Origin: Paenibacillus_F chitinolyticus_A
GTDB taxonomy: Bacteria > Bacillota > Bacilli > Paenibacillales > NBRC-103111
Direction: 5' to 3'
DNA: 64,000 bases
NCBI RefSeq assembly: GCF_045038035.1
Contig: NZ_CP173427.1
Span: 5,642,001-5,706,000, forward strand
Both the position numbers and the translations under genes were made by a program. Below, piece by piece: positions 36,940 to 46,700 of the stretch. Positions within the stretch are counted from its first letter, which is position 1. The number at the start of each line of letters is the position of its first letter. Below the pieces are notes generated by a model. It was not told the DNA's origin. It did not search any database and was given only the letters and a program-made list of their open reading frames with translations.

Positions 36940-39012
36940 TTAGTGAGGCAGATCGTTGGAAACGACCGTTTGCAGCGTTTTGTTGCTGTCGGCTTCCAGC
37001 TCCCAGAACATGACGCCGCGCAGCCCTTTGGACTTCGCATATTCGTTCTTCGCGTGGATCGAAGCCTCGTCCTCGTAAGTGATGAAAATTTTGCTCGTCG
37101 GGTTGTACAGGTAAGGAGTCTTGGTCACGTCGTTCCAGTAACGCGTGAAGCCCAGGCCGCCCACTGTATATTTGCCGCTTGCGTCTTTCGTCAGGTAGCC
37201 TTTGTTCTGCAGGTACGAGAAGTTGAACGTGGAGCCGTCCGAACCCGTGTTGGAGGAGCCGGAGCAGCTTTGATACAAGCCGTCGCCTTTGGCTCCCGCG
37301 TTACAGCCGTTCCAGCCGTAGCCGTAGAACGGTTCGCCTACCGTGATTTTGCTGGCAGGAACGCCTTTGTTCAGGTAGATTTTGACGGCGGAATCCACAT
37401 TGAACTGCGGAGTGCCCGACGGATCGCTCGGATCGTTGTAAAGCGGTGCTACGTGATTGCTGGAAGTATCCCAAGGACCGTGGAAATCGTAAGTCATGAT
37501 GTTGATCCAGTCCAGATAGTTCGCAGCTTGGTTGATCCAGTTCGAAGTTCCGCCCGCATCCGCCACGAAAGTGGAATTAGCGCCGGAAGCGATCGTGATA
37601 TAGTATTGCTTGCCGTCCTTCTGTCCGGCGGTGTCCAGTTGTTGGCGCAGGGTTTGCAGCAGCAGGATGTAGTTGGCTTTATCCGCCGCGCGCTGGCAGG
37701 TTTGACCGGAAGCGCACGGTACGCCGATGGCGTTCGGATATTCCCAGTCGATATCAATGCCGTCAAAATTGTACTGGCGGAGCAGGGAAACCGCCGAAGT
37801 CGCAAAGTTTTGGCGGGCTGTCGCATCCGCAGCCGTGTTGGAGAACTGGTTGGACCAAGTCCATCCGCCGACTGAGAAGAACAGCTTCAGCTTCGGATTT
37901 TTCGTTTTCAGCTGAGCCAGTTTTTTCAGGTTCTCGTAGCCGCCGCCTTCGCCGACATCATCGACATAAGGATCGCCCAGGACGATGGAACCGTTCGGTG
38001 CGTTATTGGCGGAGCCGTTGCCTCCCTGGCAAGGCCAAGTCTGCGCGTTCGGGTTTTCCGGATCGCTGGACGGATTGCCGTGTCTGCCGTTCCAGCAGAT
38101 GTCCAGGAAAGCGTAGTTGATCACCGACACTTTAGTCGGATCAACATTGGCCGGTGTGAAAGAAGGCGTGTTATACGAAGTCCAGCTCGGGAAGTAGCCG
38201 ATAATCTCGTTGCTTCCGGTCGGCTGAGTCGTCGTCGTTGCCGATACAGCCGCGCTCGCAGGGGACACGTTGCCCGCCGCATCTTTGGCTTTTACGGTAA
38301 ACGTATACGCCGTGTTCGCCTGAAGGCCCGTCACCGTGTAGCTTGTCGAAGACGTGGAGCCCGCAAGCGCGGTGCCGTTGTACACGTCATAGCTTGCTAC
38401 CCCGACGTTGTCGGTAGAAGCCGTCCAGCTGAGCGCCACACTGTTAGCGGTTACATTTCCGGCCTTCAAATTAGTCGGCGCGGTCGGCGCCTGCGTATCC
38501 GGGGCTGCCGTCGTAACCGTTACCGCCGCGCTGGCCGCAGATACGTTGCCGGCCGCGTCTTTTGCCTTCACGGTAAACGTGTAGGACGTGTTCGGCTGCA
38601 GGCCGGTTACCGTATAAGCGGTCGTCGTGGACGTACCGGCCAGAGTCGTGCCGTTATACACGTCGTAACCGCTTACACCAACATTATCGGTAGAAGCCGT
38701 CCAACTGAGTGCGACGGAATTCCCCGTTACGGTTCCCGCTTTCAAGCCCGTAGGCGCAGTTGGCGCCTGAGTGTCCGGAGCGGCCGTCGATTTCTTCCAA
38801 AGGGCTGGTACGTTCGGCGGTTCCCAGCCTTGCAGTGCCGTATGCGGCTGCACACATTCATAGAGCGTTCCGCTGTAGCTGACGATGTCACCCTTCTTGT
38901 AGGCCGTTCCCGGCGCCCAGTCCGACGCGCCCAAAGCGGTCAGCGGCAAGGATACGAGCAGCAGCAGGACGACAAGAGCGAACGCTAATCCTCTTTTTGC
39001 TTTTGCATTCAT
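36940..39012 (-). CDS. Secreted GH18 chitinase with CBM5/12 and two FnIII domains (ChiD-like)
   Basis: A 690-residue exported chitinase. Residues 1-28 form a signal peptide (basic start, hydrophobic core, cleavage after about ALGA). Residues 30-74 are a chitin-binding module of the CBM5/12 type (WAPGTAYKKGDIVSY, with the VQPHTALQGWEPPNVPALWK strand). Two fibronectin type III domains (about residues 82-170 and 172-262) are nearly identical to each other. The C-terminal GH18 barrel has the catalytic motif DGIDIDWE at residues 417-424, with E424 as the acid catalyst, and SVGGWTWS upstream. The order CBM-FnIII-FnIII-catalytic domain is that of Bacillus circulans ChiD. It has its own promoter region and terminator. 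Confidence 0.94.
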   Translation of the reverse strand: MNAKAKRGLAFALVVLLLLVSLPLTALGASDWAPGTAYKKGDIVSYSGTLYECVQPHTALQGWEPPNVPALWKKSTAAPDTQAPTAPTGLKAGTVTGNSVALSWTASTDNVGVSGYDVYNGTTLAGTSTTTAYTVTGLQPNTSYTFTVKAKDAAGNVSAASAAVTVTTAAPDTQAPTAPTNLKAGNVTANSVALSWTASTDNVGVASYDVYNGTALAGSTSSTSYTVTGLQANTAYTFTVKAKDAAGNVSPASAAVSATTTTQPTGSNEIIGYFPSWTSYNTPSFTPANVDPTKVSVINYAFLDICWNGRHGNPSSDPENPNAQTWPCQGGNGSANNAPNGSIVLGDPYVDDVGEGGGYENLKKLAQLKTKNPKLKLFFSVGGWTWSNQFSNTAADATARQNFATSAVSLLRQYNFDGIDIDWEYPNAIGVPCASGQTCQRAADKANYILLLQTLRQQLDTAGQKDGKQYYITIASGANSTFVADAGGTSNWINQAANYLDWINIMTYDFHGPWDTSSNHVAPLYNDPSDPSGTPQFNVDSAVKIYLNKGVPASKITVGEPFYGYGWNGCNAGAKGDGLYQSCSGSSNTGSDGSTFNFSYLQNKGYLTKDASGKYTVGGLGFTRYWNDVTKTPYLYNPTSKIFITYEDEASIHAKNEYAKSKGLRGVMFWELEADSNKTLQTVVSNDLPH
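38230..38775 (-). repeat. Pair of near-identical FnIII coding repeats
   Basis: The two fibronectin III modules of the chitinase are alike at the DNA level, as seen in the repeated strings encoding SVALSWTASTDNVGV and TVKAKDAAGNVS. They arose by internal duplication. Confidence 0.8.
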
Positions 39013-39336
39013 TCGTTAATTCTCTCCCTTCATATTTAGGAAACTTTCCAATCTCCGGACAGCCCGGGTACCCGCAAGGGGGCGCAGGCGGCCCTATACT
39101 TTCGTTCGTATCTCGCTCATCAGCCCGTTTTCTTTCGTTTATCTCCTCCTTCGAGTCGCCTGTAAAAGTTAAATGGCTTTAACTTACAGGCTGCAAAATG
39201 TGCATCTGCGGATGCATGCGTCCGGGTCAGTTTTATCGCCGCAGTTCTCTTAATACCTAAACAGTTCGACTCTCAACATTTATTTCCTTCCATTTCCAGA
39301 AAAATATTTTACCGCCCCGGCTGCGCATCTGCCGCA
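39013..39336. other. Regulatory region between chitinase and the glyS T-box leader
   Basis: This stretch of 324 bases has no gene. It holds an inverted repeat at 39158-39191 that could be an operator for the chitinase gene, and a smaller repeat GCATC/GATGC near 39206-39219. Confidence 0.5.
39158..39191. promoter_or_regulatory. Inverted repeat upstream of the chitinase gene, possible operator
   Basis: GCCTGTAAAAGTTAAA and TTTAACTTACAGGC are complementary except for two extra A residues in the first arm, with TGGC between them. It lies about 150-180 bases upstream of the chitinase start codon. The regulator is unknown. Confidence 0.4.
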
Positions 39337-39365
39337 TTGATTTTTTCACGCAACTTAGGTAAACT
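39337..39365 (+). promoter_or_regulatory. Sigma-A promoter of the T-box glyS transcript
   Basis: TTGATT (39337-39342), a 17-base spacer and TAAACT (39360-39365) lie just upstream of the T-box leader. Confidence 0.55.
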
Positions 39366-39373
39366 ATTCCCAA

Positions 39374-39693
39374 CTGCATACGATGCGGCCGTGAAGGACC
39401 AATAGTACCTGAATTTCCTTCGAATCAGCGATCCGGGAATGGTGGAAGCCCGGGCGAGGAATCAGCGAAACGGCAGTCCGGAGCCGCGTGCGGAAAGAAA
39501 GGGGATGCGCCAGCCAGGCGCCATTCGCCGCAATCCGATCCTTTGTCCGATGAGCAAGTGCCGGACGGGCACGGAATGACGGGGAACGGCGGATAGCCGG
39601 GCGGAGCATCAACTAGGGTGGAACCGCGGGTGCTCAAGCTCTCGTCCCTAGGCATATCGGATGCCTGTGGGATTGGGGGCTTTTTCGATTGGG
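39374..39693 (+). promoter_or_regulatory. Glycine T-box leader controlling glyS
   Basis: This is a tRNA-sensing leader. The T-box sequence AGGGTGGAACCGCGG lies at 39615-39629. Stem I runs from about 39382 to 39491: the distal-loop consensus GGTGGAAGCCCGGG is at 39441-39454, and the specifier loop (near GAAACGGCAG) contains the glycine codon GGC at 39472-39474. This matches tRNA-Gly(GCC) and agrees with the gene downstream. An intrinsic terminator (39637-39688) follows. Uncharged tRNA-Gly would bind the leader and prevent the terminator from forming. Confidence 0.93.
39637..39693 (+). terminator. Regulatory terminator of the glyS T-box
   Basis: AGCTCTCGTCCC pairs with GGGATTGGGGGCT with G-T pairs and one bulge, around a GGCAT/ATGCC inner stem. 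It is followed by TTTTTC. It is mutually exclusive with the antiterminator formed by the T-box sequence. Confidence 0.85.
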
Positions 39694-39823
39694 CGGCGGA
39701 GGGCTCCGTACGGATCTGCGGAGTTTGCCCAGACGGAAATTCCCATGACCCGGGCAGCGATCAGGCGATTTGGCTTGCATCATGTTTTACCCATTCCCGA
39801 AATACGCAAAGGAGCGAACAAAA

Positions 39824-41209
39824 ATGAGCGTCAACATGGATCAAATCGTAGCTCTGGCCAAGCACAGAGGTTTTATTTTCCCGGGTTCCGAAATTTACGG
39901 CGGCCTGGCCAACACGTGGGATTACGGCCCTCTCGGCGTAGAACTGAAAAACAACGTGAAGCGCGCCTGGTGGAAAAAATTCGTCCAGGAGTCTCCGTAC
40001 AACGTCGGTCTGGACGCCGCTATCCTGATGAACCCGCAAGCTTGGGTCGCATCCGGCCACGTCGGCAACTTCAACGACCCGATGATCGACTGCAAACAGT
40101 GCAAAGCCCGCCACCGCGCGGATAAAATCATCGAAAACGCTTTGGATGCCAAAGGCATCGAGCTCGTGGTGGACGGCTTGTCCTTCGATCAGATGAAAGC
40201 TCTGATGGACGAACACGAGATCGCTTGTCCGGATTGCGGCAGCCGCGATTTCACGGACATCCGTCAGTTCAACCTGATGTTCAAGACGTTCCAGGGCGTA
40301 ACGGAGTCCAGCTCCAACGTCGTTTACATGCGTCCGGAAACGGCGCAGGGTATTTTCGTGAATTTCAAGAACGTACAGCGCACCATGCGCAAAAAGCTTC
40401 CGTTCGGTATCGGCCAAATCGGCAAAAGCTTCCGGAACGAAATCACGCCGGGCAACTTCACCTTCCGTACGCGCGAGTTTGAACAGATGGAGCTTGAATT
40501 CTTCTGCAAACCGGGCGAGGACATGAAATGGTTCGAATACTGGCGCGCATACTGCCGCGACTGGCTCTTGAATCTCGGCGTGAAAGAAGCCAGCATCCGT
40601 CTGCGCGACCACTCCGATGATGAGCTGTCCCACTACAGCAACGCCACGACGGATATCGAGTACCGCTTCCCGTTCGGCTGGGGCGAGCTCTGGGGCATCG
40701 CCGACCGCACCGATTACGACCTGAAGCAGCATATGGAACACTCCGGCGAAGATTTCAACTATGTGGATCAGGAAGCGGGCAACGAGAAATACGTGCCGTA
40801 CTGCATCGAGCCTTCGCTCGGCGCCGACCGCGTCACGCTGGCCTTCCTGATCGATGCCTTCGAAGAGCAGAAGCTGGAAGGCGACGACAGCCGTACCGTG
40901 CTTCACCTTCACCCGGCGCTTGCTCCTTTCAAAGCGGCGATCTTCCCGCTTTCCAAGAAGCTGTCCGAAGGCGCGCAGGCGATCTTCTCCGACCTGGCCA
41001 AAAGCTTCATGGTCGATTACGACGACACCGGCTCCATCGGCAAGCGTTACCGCCGTCACGATGAGATCGGCACGCCGTTCTGCATCACGTACGACTTCGA
41101 GTCCGAACAGGACGGCCAAGTTACCGTGCGCGACCGCGACACGATGGAGCAAACCCGGATGCCGATCAGCGAGCTGAAGGCGTTCATCGAAAGCAAAATT
41201 CAGTTCTAA
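39824..41209 (+). CDS. glyS: Glycyl-tRNA synthetase, single-chain type
   Basis: Charges tRNA-Gly with glycine. The 461-residue protein is the alpha2-type, single-chain enzyme of archaeal/eukaryotic style, not the two-chain GlyQ/GlyS enzyme of B. subtilis. It shows class II motif 1 (GLANTWDYGPLGVELKNNVKRAWW), motif 2 (FRNEITPGNFTFRTREFEQMELEFF, about residues 204-228), and motif 3 (EPSLGADRVTLAFL, about 329-342). A zinc module is seen at CKQCKARH and CPDCGS. I chose the ATG at 39824, with AAAGGAG 9 bases upstream, because it gives the family N terminus; an in-frame ATG 54 bases earlier lacks this. Regulated by the upstream T-box. Confidence 0.96.
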   Translation: MSVNMDQIVALAKHRGFIFPGSEIYGGLANTWDYGPLGVELKNNVKRAWWKKFVQESPYNVGLDAAILMNPQAWVASGHVGNFNDPMIDCKQCKARHRADKIIENALDAKGIELVVDGLSFDQMKALMDEHEIACPDCGSRDFTDIRQFNLMFKTFQGVTESSSNVVYMRPETAQGIFVNFKNVQRTMRKKLPFGIGQIGKSFRNEITPGNFTFRTREFEQMELEFFCKPGEDMKWFEYWRAYCRDWLLNLGVKEASIRLRDHSDDELSHYSNATTDIEYRFPFGWGELWGIADRTDYDLKQHMEHSGEDFNYVDQEAGNEKYVPYCIEPSLGADRVTLAFLIDAFEEQKLEGDDSRTVLHLHPALAPFKAAIFPLSKKLSEGAQAIFSDLAKSFMVDYDDTGSIGKRYRRHDEIGTPFCITYDFESEQDGQVTVRDRDTMEQTRMPISELKAFIESKIQF

Positions 41210-41228
41210 GACAGCATGGAGCTGACTA

Positions 41229-41299
41229 AAAAGCCCCTTATGGAGCGGAATACAGCCTGAATCGAAAAAGGCTGCGCCCCGCCCCTCAAGGGGCTTCCT
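41229..41299 (+). terminator. Imperfect hairpin downstream of glyS
   Basis: AAGCCCCTT (about 41230) pairs with AAGGGGCTT near 41287, with smaller AGCCT/AGGCT and GCGG/CCGC stems between. The T tract is short, so it is a weaker terminator than the next one. Confidence 0.5.
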
Positions 41300-41304
41300 A
41301 CATG

Positions 41305-41347
41305 AAAAGCCCGGCCATCGCAGGATGCTGCGTCGGCCGGGCTTTTT
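41305..41347. terminator. Bidirectional terminator between glyS and the chemoreceptor gene
   Basis: AAAAGCCCGGCC (41305-41316) pairs with GGCCGGGCTTTTT (41335-41347). It serves convergent glyS and the reverse-strand chemoreceptor gene. Confidence 0.85.
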
Positions 41348-41371
41348 GCTATGCGGTTTACCAATCCGGTC

Positions 41372-43516
41372 CTACACCTTGAACTTCGTCAGCGATTCGC
41401 TCAACTGGCTGGAAACGTCCTCCAGCTTACCGGACAGGCGTACCAGCCCTTCGCTCACGCTCTGCTGCTCGCTGCTCAGAGAAGCGACTTCTTCGCTTGT
41501 CGCGGAAGATTGCTCCGCAACGGCACTCACGTTGGCCATCGCATCGGCAAGCGTCATCTGGGACTCGTTCAGATCATTGATGGAAGTCGAGACCTCATCC
41601 AACTGGATGAGCAGATTGTCCATCTCGTTTTTCACGGAAGAGAACATCTGGTTCGCCTCCTTCACCGACTCCGTCTGTTCGCGGAACAGCGGATAAGCGG
41701 CCGACAGCGCTTCTACCGTAGCGTCCATCTCGCGCTGAATTTCCTCGGTGATCTGGGCTACATTCACGATCGATTCTCTGGATTGGTCCGCCAGATTGCG
41801 GATCTCACCGGCAACAACCATGAACCCCTTGCCCGCCGCTCCGGCGCGCGCCGCTTCAATACTCGCGTTCAACGACAAAATATTCGTCTGCGCGGTGATT
41901 TTCGTAAGCACATCCAGAATTTTGCGGATGGAGCTGGTGCTCTGCTTGAGCGTATCGACCCGGTCTACGAGAGAGTGGGTCATCTGCTCGCTTTGCAGGG
42001 TTTTCTGCGTCAGCTCATCCATCTGCTCGATGCCCCGCTCGCTCATCTGCTGCACTTCGGAAGTGGCGATAGACATGCGGATGTTTTTCTCGATGACGTA
42101 TTTCATCTGCTCGGAAATTTTCGAAGTCAGATCGTTTCCGTTCTCAGCCGCAACCGCCAGGCTTGTCGCCCCTCCGGCGATATCTTCCGTAGCCGTCGCG
42201 ATTTCTCGCGCCGAAAGCGCGGTTTTCTTGGATGCGTCCGTAAGCTCCCGCGCCGTTTCGAGCACGCTGTCCGCCGAACGGTTCGACTGATTGACGAGAT
42301 CCGTGATTTTGCTCATCATGCCGTTAAAGCTCTTGCCAACTTGGCCGATCTCATCCTGACGTTGCGTGAAGAGAGTGCGTACCGCCAGGTTGCCCTTCTC
42401 CCCTTCGTTCATCAGATGCCCCAGCTCGACCAGCGGTTTACCGATCATGCGGCTCATCAGCCAGCCGACCACGACGGCGAGCAAGGCGGAAATAATCGCC
42501 ACCCAGACGGTCAGTACGAAAATACCGTTCGCCTTTTCCGTAATTTCATCGAGCGGCGCAAAGCCGTAGATGAGCCATCCCGTCTGTTTGCTTTTTGTAT
42601 AAACGATCAGATTCTGTTCCCCGTTCACATCCGCCTTCGTGCGCCCCTGATCCTGCAGCTGGCCTTCCAGTTTAACCTGTACTTCCTTGCCGATCATGTC
42701 GGCTTTCTCGGTCACCATCAGCTGCTGTTTGGCATTCATCGCTTCGATCCTGCCCGTTTGTCCGACGTGGACGCTGGAAAGCTGGTTGTAGAGATAGTCC
42801 GTCTTAATCTCAAGCAGGACCATATAATTCCCTTGTCCGTAATCGTTCTTCATTACACGCGCGACACCGAATGTAGGGAAGGAAAGCTGTGTAAAATAGC
42901 CGTTGATTTTCGAATCGAACCAGACGGCCTTACCGTCTCCATCCTTCACGCTCTTAATGAGAGCGGCATTCTCCTGAATCAGCTTTTCCTGACCGTAACC
43001 GGTAGGAACCCCTTTTTCCGTGACCGGAATAATGTAAATGCCCGCCAGATTCTCATCCGTTTGCGAGTACTTTTTGAGGTTGCTGTCCAAGTTCATCCGG
43101 GCGATGGCGATATCTGAATCGGATATATTCGGACGAGCAAGCTGGTCCACCGAAGCCCCGACCGTTTTGTCGATCATGATATCCAGCGACATCTTCTCGT
43201 AAGTTCGGAAGAGAAAATCGAGTTTTTCCCCCGTCTGGATTACGGTTTGCTGAGCCGCTTTCGACACTTCTTCTTCCACGACGCTTCTGGAAGTCTGATA
43301 AGACAGCGTTCCCACAATCAGAACGGCGATCAGAATACTGAGAAAAAAGATGACGAACAGCTTCGTTCCTACGGCTTTAAGCACGGGAACCGAAGTGCCT
43401 GCTCTTCCCGGGCCGGAAGGGCCGCCCGCCGCAGACTTGTTAGGCGCAAGGTTCTGTATCTTTTTGACCGCGCTCCGCCAGCCTCCGGCTGCTTTCTCAC
43501 TCCACTTGTTACTCAT
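41372..43516 (-). CDS. Methyl-accepting chemotaxis protein
   Basis: A 714-residue transmembrane chemoreceptor. A basic cytoplasmic leader is followed by a first membrane helix (about residues 52-73), a large extracellular sensor domain of about 290 residues (probably dCache-like), a second helix near 360-380, a HAMP domain (about 385-435), and a methyl-accepting domain. The receptor tip motif ILSLNASIEAARAGAAGKGFMVVAGEIRNLA (about 555-585, given as span) identifies the MCP family. The ligand cannot be told from sequence. The gene stands alone, divergent from the Dlt-like cluster. Confidence 0.94.
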   Translation of the reverse strand: MSNKWSEKAAGGWRSAVKKIQNLAPNKSAAGGPSGPGRAGTSVPVLKAVGTKLFVIFFLSILIAVLIVGTLSYQTSRSVVEEEVSKAAQQTVIQTGEKLDFLFRTYEKMSLDIMIDKTVGASVDQLARPNISDSDIAIARMNLDSNLKKYSQTDENLAGIYIIPVTEKGVPTGYGQEKLIQENAALIKSVKDGDGKAVWFDSKINGYFTQLSFPTFGVARVMKNDYGQGNYMVLLEIKTDYLYNQLSSVHVGQTGRIEAMNAKQQLMVTEKADMIGKEVQVKLEGQLQDQGRTKADVNGEQNLIVYTKSKQTGWLIYGFAPLDEITEKANGIFVLTVWVAIISALLAVVVGWLMSRMIGKPLVELGHLMNEGEKGNLAVRTLFTQRQDEIGQVGKSFNGMMSKITDLVNQSNRSADSVLETARELTDASKKTALSAREIATATEDIAGGATSLAVAAENGNDLTSKISEQMKYVIEKNIRMSIATSEVQQMSERGIEQMDELTQKTLQSEQMTHSLVDRVDTLKQSTSSIRKILDVLTKITAQTNILSLNASIEAARAGAAGKGFMVVAGEIRNLADQSRESIVNVAQITEEIQREMDATVEALSAAYPLFREQTESVKEANQMFSSVKNEMDNLLIQLDEVSTSINDLNESQMTLADAMANVSAVAEQSSATSEEVASLSSEQQSVSEGLVRLSGKLEDVSSQLSESLTKFKV

Positions 43517-43667
43517 AGCAACTCCCCATTTGTCAGAATGATTTTGTATTGTAAATATTCACCTTTTGTATATATCGGCGCTTGGGGTTTTAATTATGAA
43601 CCTATTTTTCGGCAAAATTTTTCGGATTCGACGAATGCGCGGAACCGCGGCGCAGCCGCCCCCAAAG

Positions 43668-43696
43668 TTAACAAACGGAGGGAGAAGTGCTATAAT
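43668..43696 (+). promoter_or_regulatory. Extended -10 promoter of the Dlt-like cluster
   Basis: TTAACA (near 43668-43673), a 17-base spacer and TATAAT (43691-43696) preceded by TGC make a near-consensus extended -10 promoter. The TATAAT overlaps the ATG at 43695, so that ATG cannot be the start of translation of a transcript made here; a start at 43725 or 43731 is needed. Confidence 0.65.
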
Positions 43697-43730
43697 GGCA
43701 AGGATCATATACAAAAATCGAGGGATGAAT

Positions 43731-46700
43731 TTGTCGAAAAAAAGAACCGCCATAGCGGTATTTTGCCTGGCCGCCCTTCTCCTGGCAGTCGGAGCGGCAG
43801 CCTTCCTCACAGGGAAGAAAGAGCAGGTCCGCCTGCTGTACGCAACCGGCGGCGATCGCTATGATACGGCGGCATTCGAACAGTTCCGGCAGTCGCTGGC
43901 GGCGAATCTGGAGCTTGAACGGAAGCCGATGGATGAAGTGTCGGCCCGCAAGCTGCAATCGTACGATGCGGTCGTGCCGGATCCGGAGCTCGCAAACATA
44001 CCCGACAACGGATACATCCAGAAGCTCCAGGACTATGTGCAAAACGGAGGGCATTTGCTTCTCGACAATGCGTTCGCAAGCAAGTTTCCCGCCGATTTTC
44101 TGGGAGCCTATCAGACGCAGCTCATAGCGCCGCCGCAGGCCAAACCGCAGTTTCAATATCCGGCCGTGCCGGTGAACGCTCAAGGCATGCAGGAAGTCAT
44201 CAAACTTTTCAGCGATAATTTCTTCAAACGGGAAACGATGGAAAATCTTCCGGGCTTCTATTGGGGCTACGGCCTTGATCCTTCAACGGCGCAGCCGCTG
44301 GTTACGCTGAACGGACAAGCGCTCGTCGCCGTCAATAAGGTCGGCAAAGGAACGGTACTCCTGAGCAGCACCTTCCTGCCTAACCGGTACTTTATTACGG
44401 GCTACGATCTTCAAAGCGGCATGGACCCCGCGCAGGGGTTCGGCAGCCTGGCCGCCAAGTACGATCAGCAGCGGAGCCTGAAACCGGGCACCGCCTATTT
44501 CGACAAGAAAGACCTGAAGCTGGAGCCCTACTTCAACTTCGCTTTCTCGGCGGCCAACGCCCAGTTCCGCACGGAATTTGTCACTTACGTGTCCAAGGAA
44601 ACCTTCGGGTACAGCGTGACCAAAGTACTCGGGCCTTACGGGCGTCCGGCCATGTCCTACCAGAACCATTTCGAGGCCATGCCGGCGTTCAAGGACAAGG
44701 AAGCGATCCAATGGGCGGAGCTGACGAAGAAGTACAATCAGATCCCGTCCTTCTCGCTGGTCCGCTCCGCCTTCTATTGGGGACAGTGGAAAGAGAGCGT
44801 CTCCGTCCACCTGAACGGCGGATCCAACGAGAAGCCGCAGTTCAGCGGGGAATCGCCCGCTTCCTACTACAGCAGCGGCATGCATCTGCAGTCCGAGGAA
44901 GGCGCCATACGCTTGGCGGAGTATCCGGACTACAAATCGCTGGCCGATCCCGTAGAAGGCCCGTACCGGCTCGTACCGGCGTTCGCGGACATCAACGGGG
45001 ACGGGAAGGAAGCCCTTCTCGCCGGCAGCAGCGACGGATACGTCTACGTGTATCCGAACCTCGGGCCGAAGCCGGAAGCTTACGAGCGCGATCCCGCACC
45101 GGGCGGCCTCAAGCTGCCGGATGTGTACGGCAAGCCGGAAAAGCTGCTGCTGACGAATGGCCAGCCGCTCAAAACCGGTCCGCATGCTTCCGTGCATGCG
45201 GTGGACTGGAACGCCGATGGGAAGATCGACCTTCTCGTCAGCGATGCCACCGGGGCCGTGCAGATCGCGCTCGGCCAAGGCGGCGGGCGGTTCGCAACGC
45301 CAACCGCCCTGCAGGACCCGTCCGGGCCTATCAAGGTGCCCGGACCGGCTCTCGCGGCCGCGGGAGATCTCCGCGGCCAAGGCTTTCCGGACCTGATCGT
45401 CGGAGACGCCGACGGCAAGGTCCGGGTGTACCGCGCGCCGCAGGCAGGCGCGCTGCGCCTCTCCGCCGGCGCCGTAGTCGCGGACGTCGGCGCCAAGTAC
45501 GCCGCGCCGTCCGTCCGTGACATGGACGGCGACGGCCGGGCGGACCTCGTTGTCGGCAGCAACGAGGGGGATCTGCGCGTGTTCCGCCAGGAAAGCGGCG
45601 GAACCTTCACCGCCCAGGGAAGCGTAAACGGCGCCACGCTGAATCAGATGGGCACGAACGCCCTGGTCGGCGGGCACAACTCCGTGCCGGTCTGGCACGA
45701 TGTGAATCACGACGGTGTCGTAGACCTGATCGTCGGACAGCTGGAGTTCGGCTCGCCCGTTCCGGTTGATTCGCCGGCCTTCCCTTACAAGGCGGAACTG
45801 CAGGAGTTCCTGCAGTATACGAAGCAGAATCATCTCGAATTGTATCCGCACATTTATGTGCACAATTTCGTCAGCGACGCCCAGGAGAAGCAGGAGATCG
45901 CTCTGCACAAACAGGCGTTCGAGAAGCTCGGCCTCCCTTGGACAATGACCGGAACGAACCAGCACACCTGGCGGATCAATTTCCCGGACCGGCTCCAGAC
46001 GCTTCGTAACGAGAACGAGCAGGGAATCTGGTTCAACTTCGGCTTCACGCCGTCTCACACGCCTACGGAGCCCCGGCTCGGTACGGATTACATCTGGGGG
46101 CTTCCTTTCCTGCTGACGAAGGACAAGAGCGGCAGCGGTCAGCCTATGCTGATTTACACGCCGGCTCCGGTGCTTCGCAAAACGGGCGAAAGCTCTACGG
46201 TCGATATTTACGATTCTTATATCAAGCGCGATATGCCCATTGATTATTTCGAACACATCGAGTATCACTTCCCTGCTCGCGTAGGGGAGCTGGAGGAATT
46301 CGCTTCCTTCCTCGATGACATTCGGAATCAGTACGATTATAACTTTATGACGGAAACCCAAATGGCCCGTTCCTTCCTGACTACCTTGACAACACAGGTT
46401 ACCGTGAAGCGCACCTGGGCCGACTATATCATGGATGAAGTGAAAGACCGCATTTCCGGCAAAGGCCTTCATCTGTCTCTCACGATCGGGGCGGATACGT
46501 CCGCCGTGCCGAAACAGGCGGCCGAGTACGCCAATACGCCTGGCGTGGTGGTGGAAAAAGGCGAGAAATACGCGCCTTACTCCCTTGCCGCCAAGTCCGA
46601 CGTATACACCGAACGCGGCGGCAAGCTGTACCTTGGCCTTGCCCGCGAGGCGCAGCTTCATATCGGCAAGCCTGCCGGGGAAGCTCACATTGTCCGTGCC

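Noticed and set aside
39761..41152. A 463-residue reverse frame covering glyS
   Set aside because: Antisense to a clear glycyl-tRNA synthetase; composition of a shadow frame.
41351..43117. A 588-residue forward frame covering the chemoreceptor gene
   Set aside because: Antisense to a clear MCP; no start signal.
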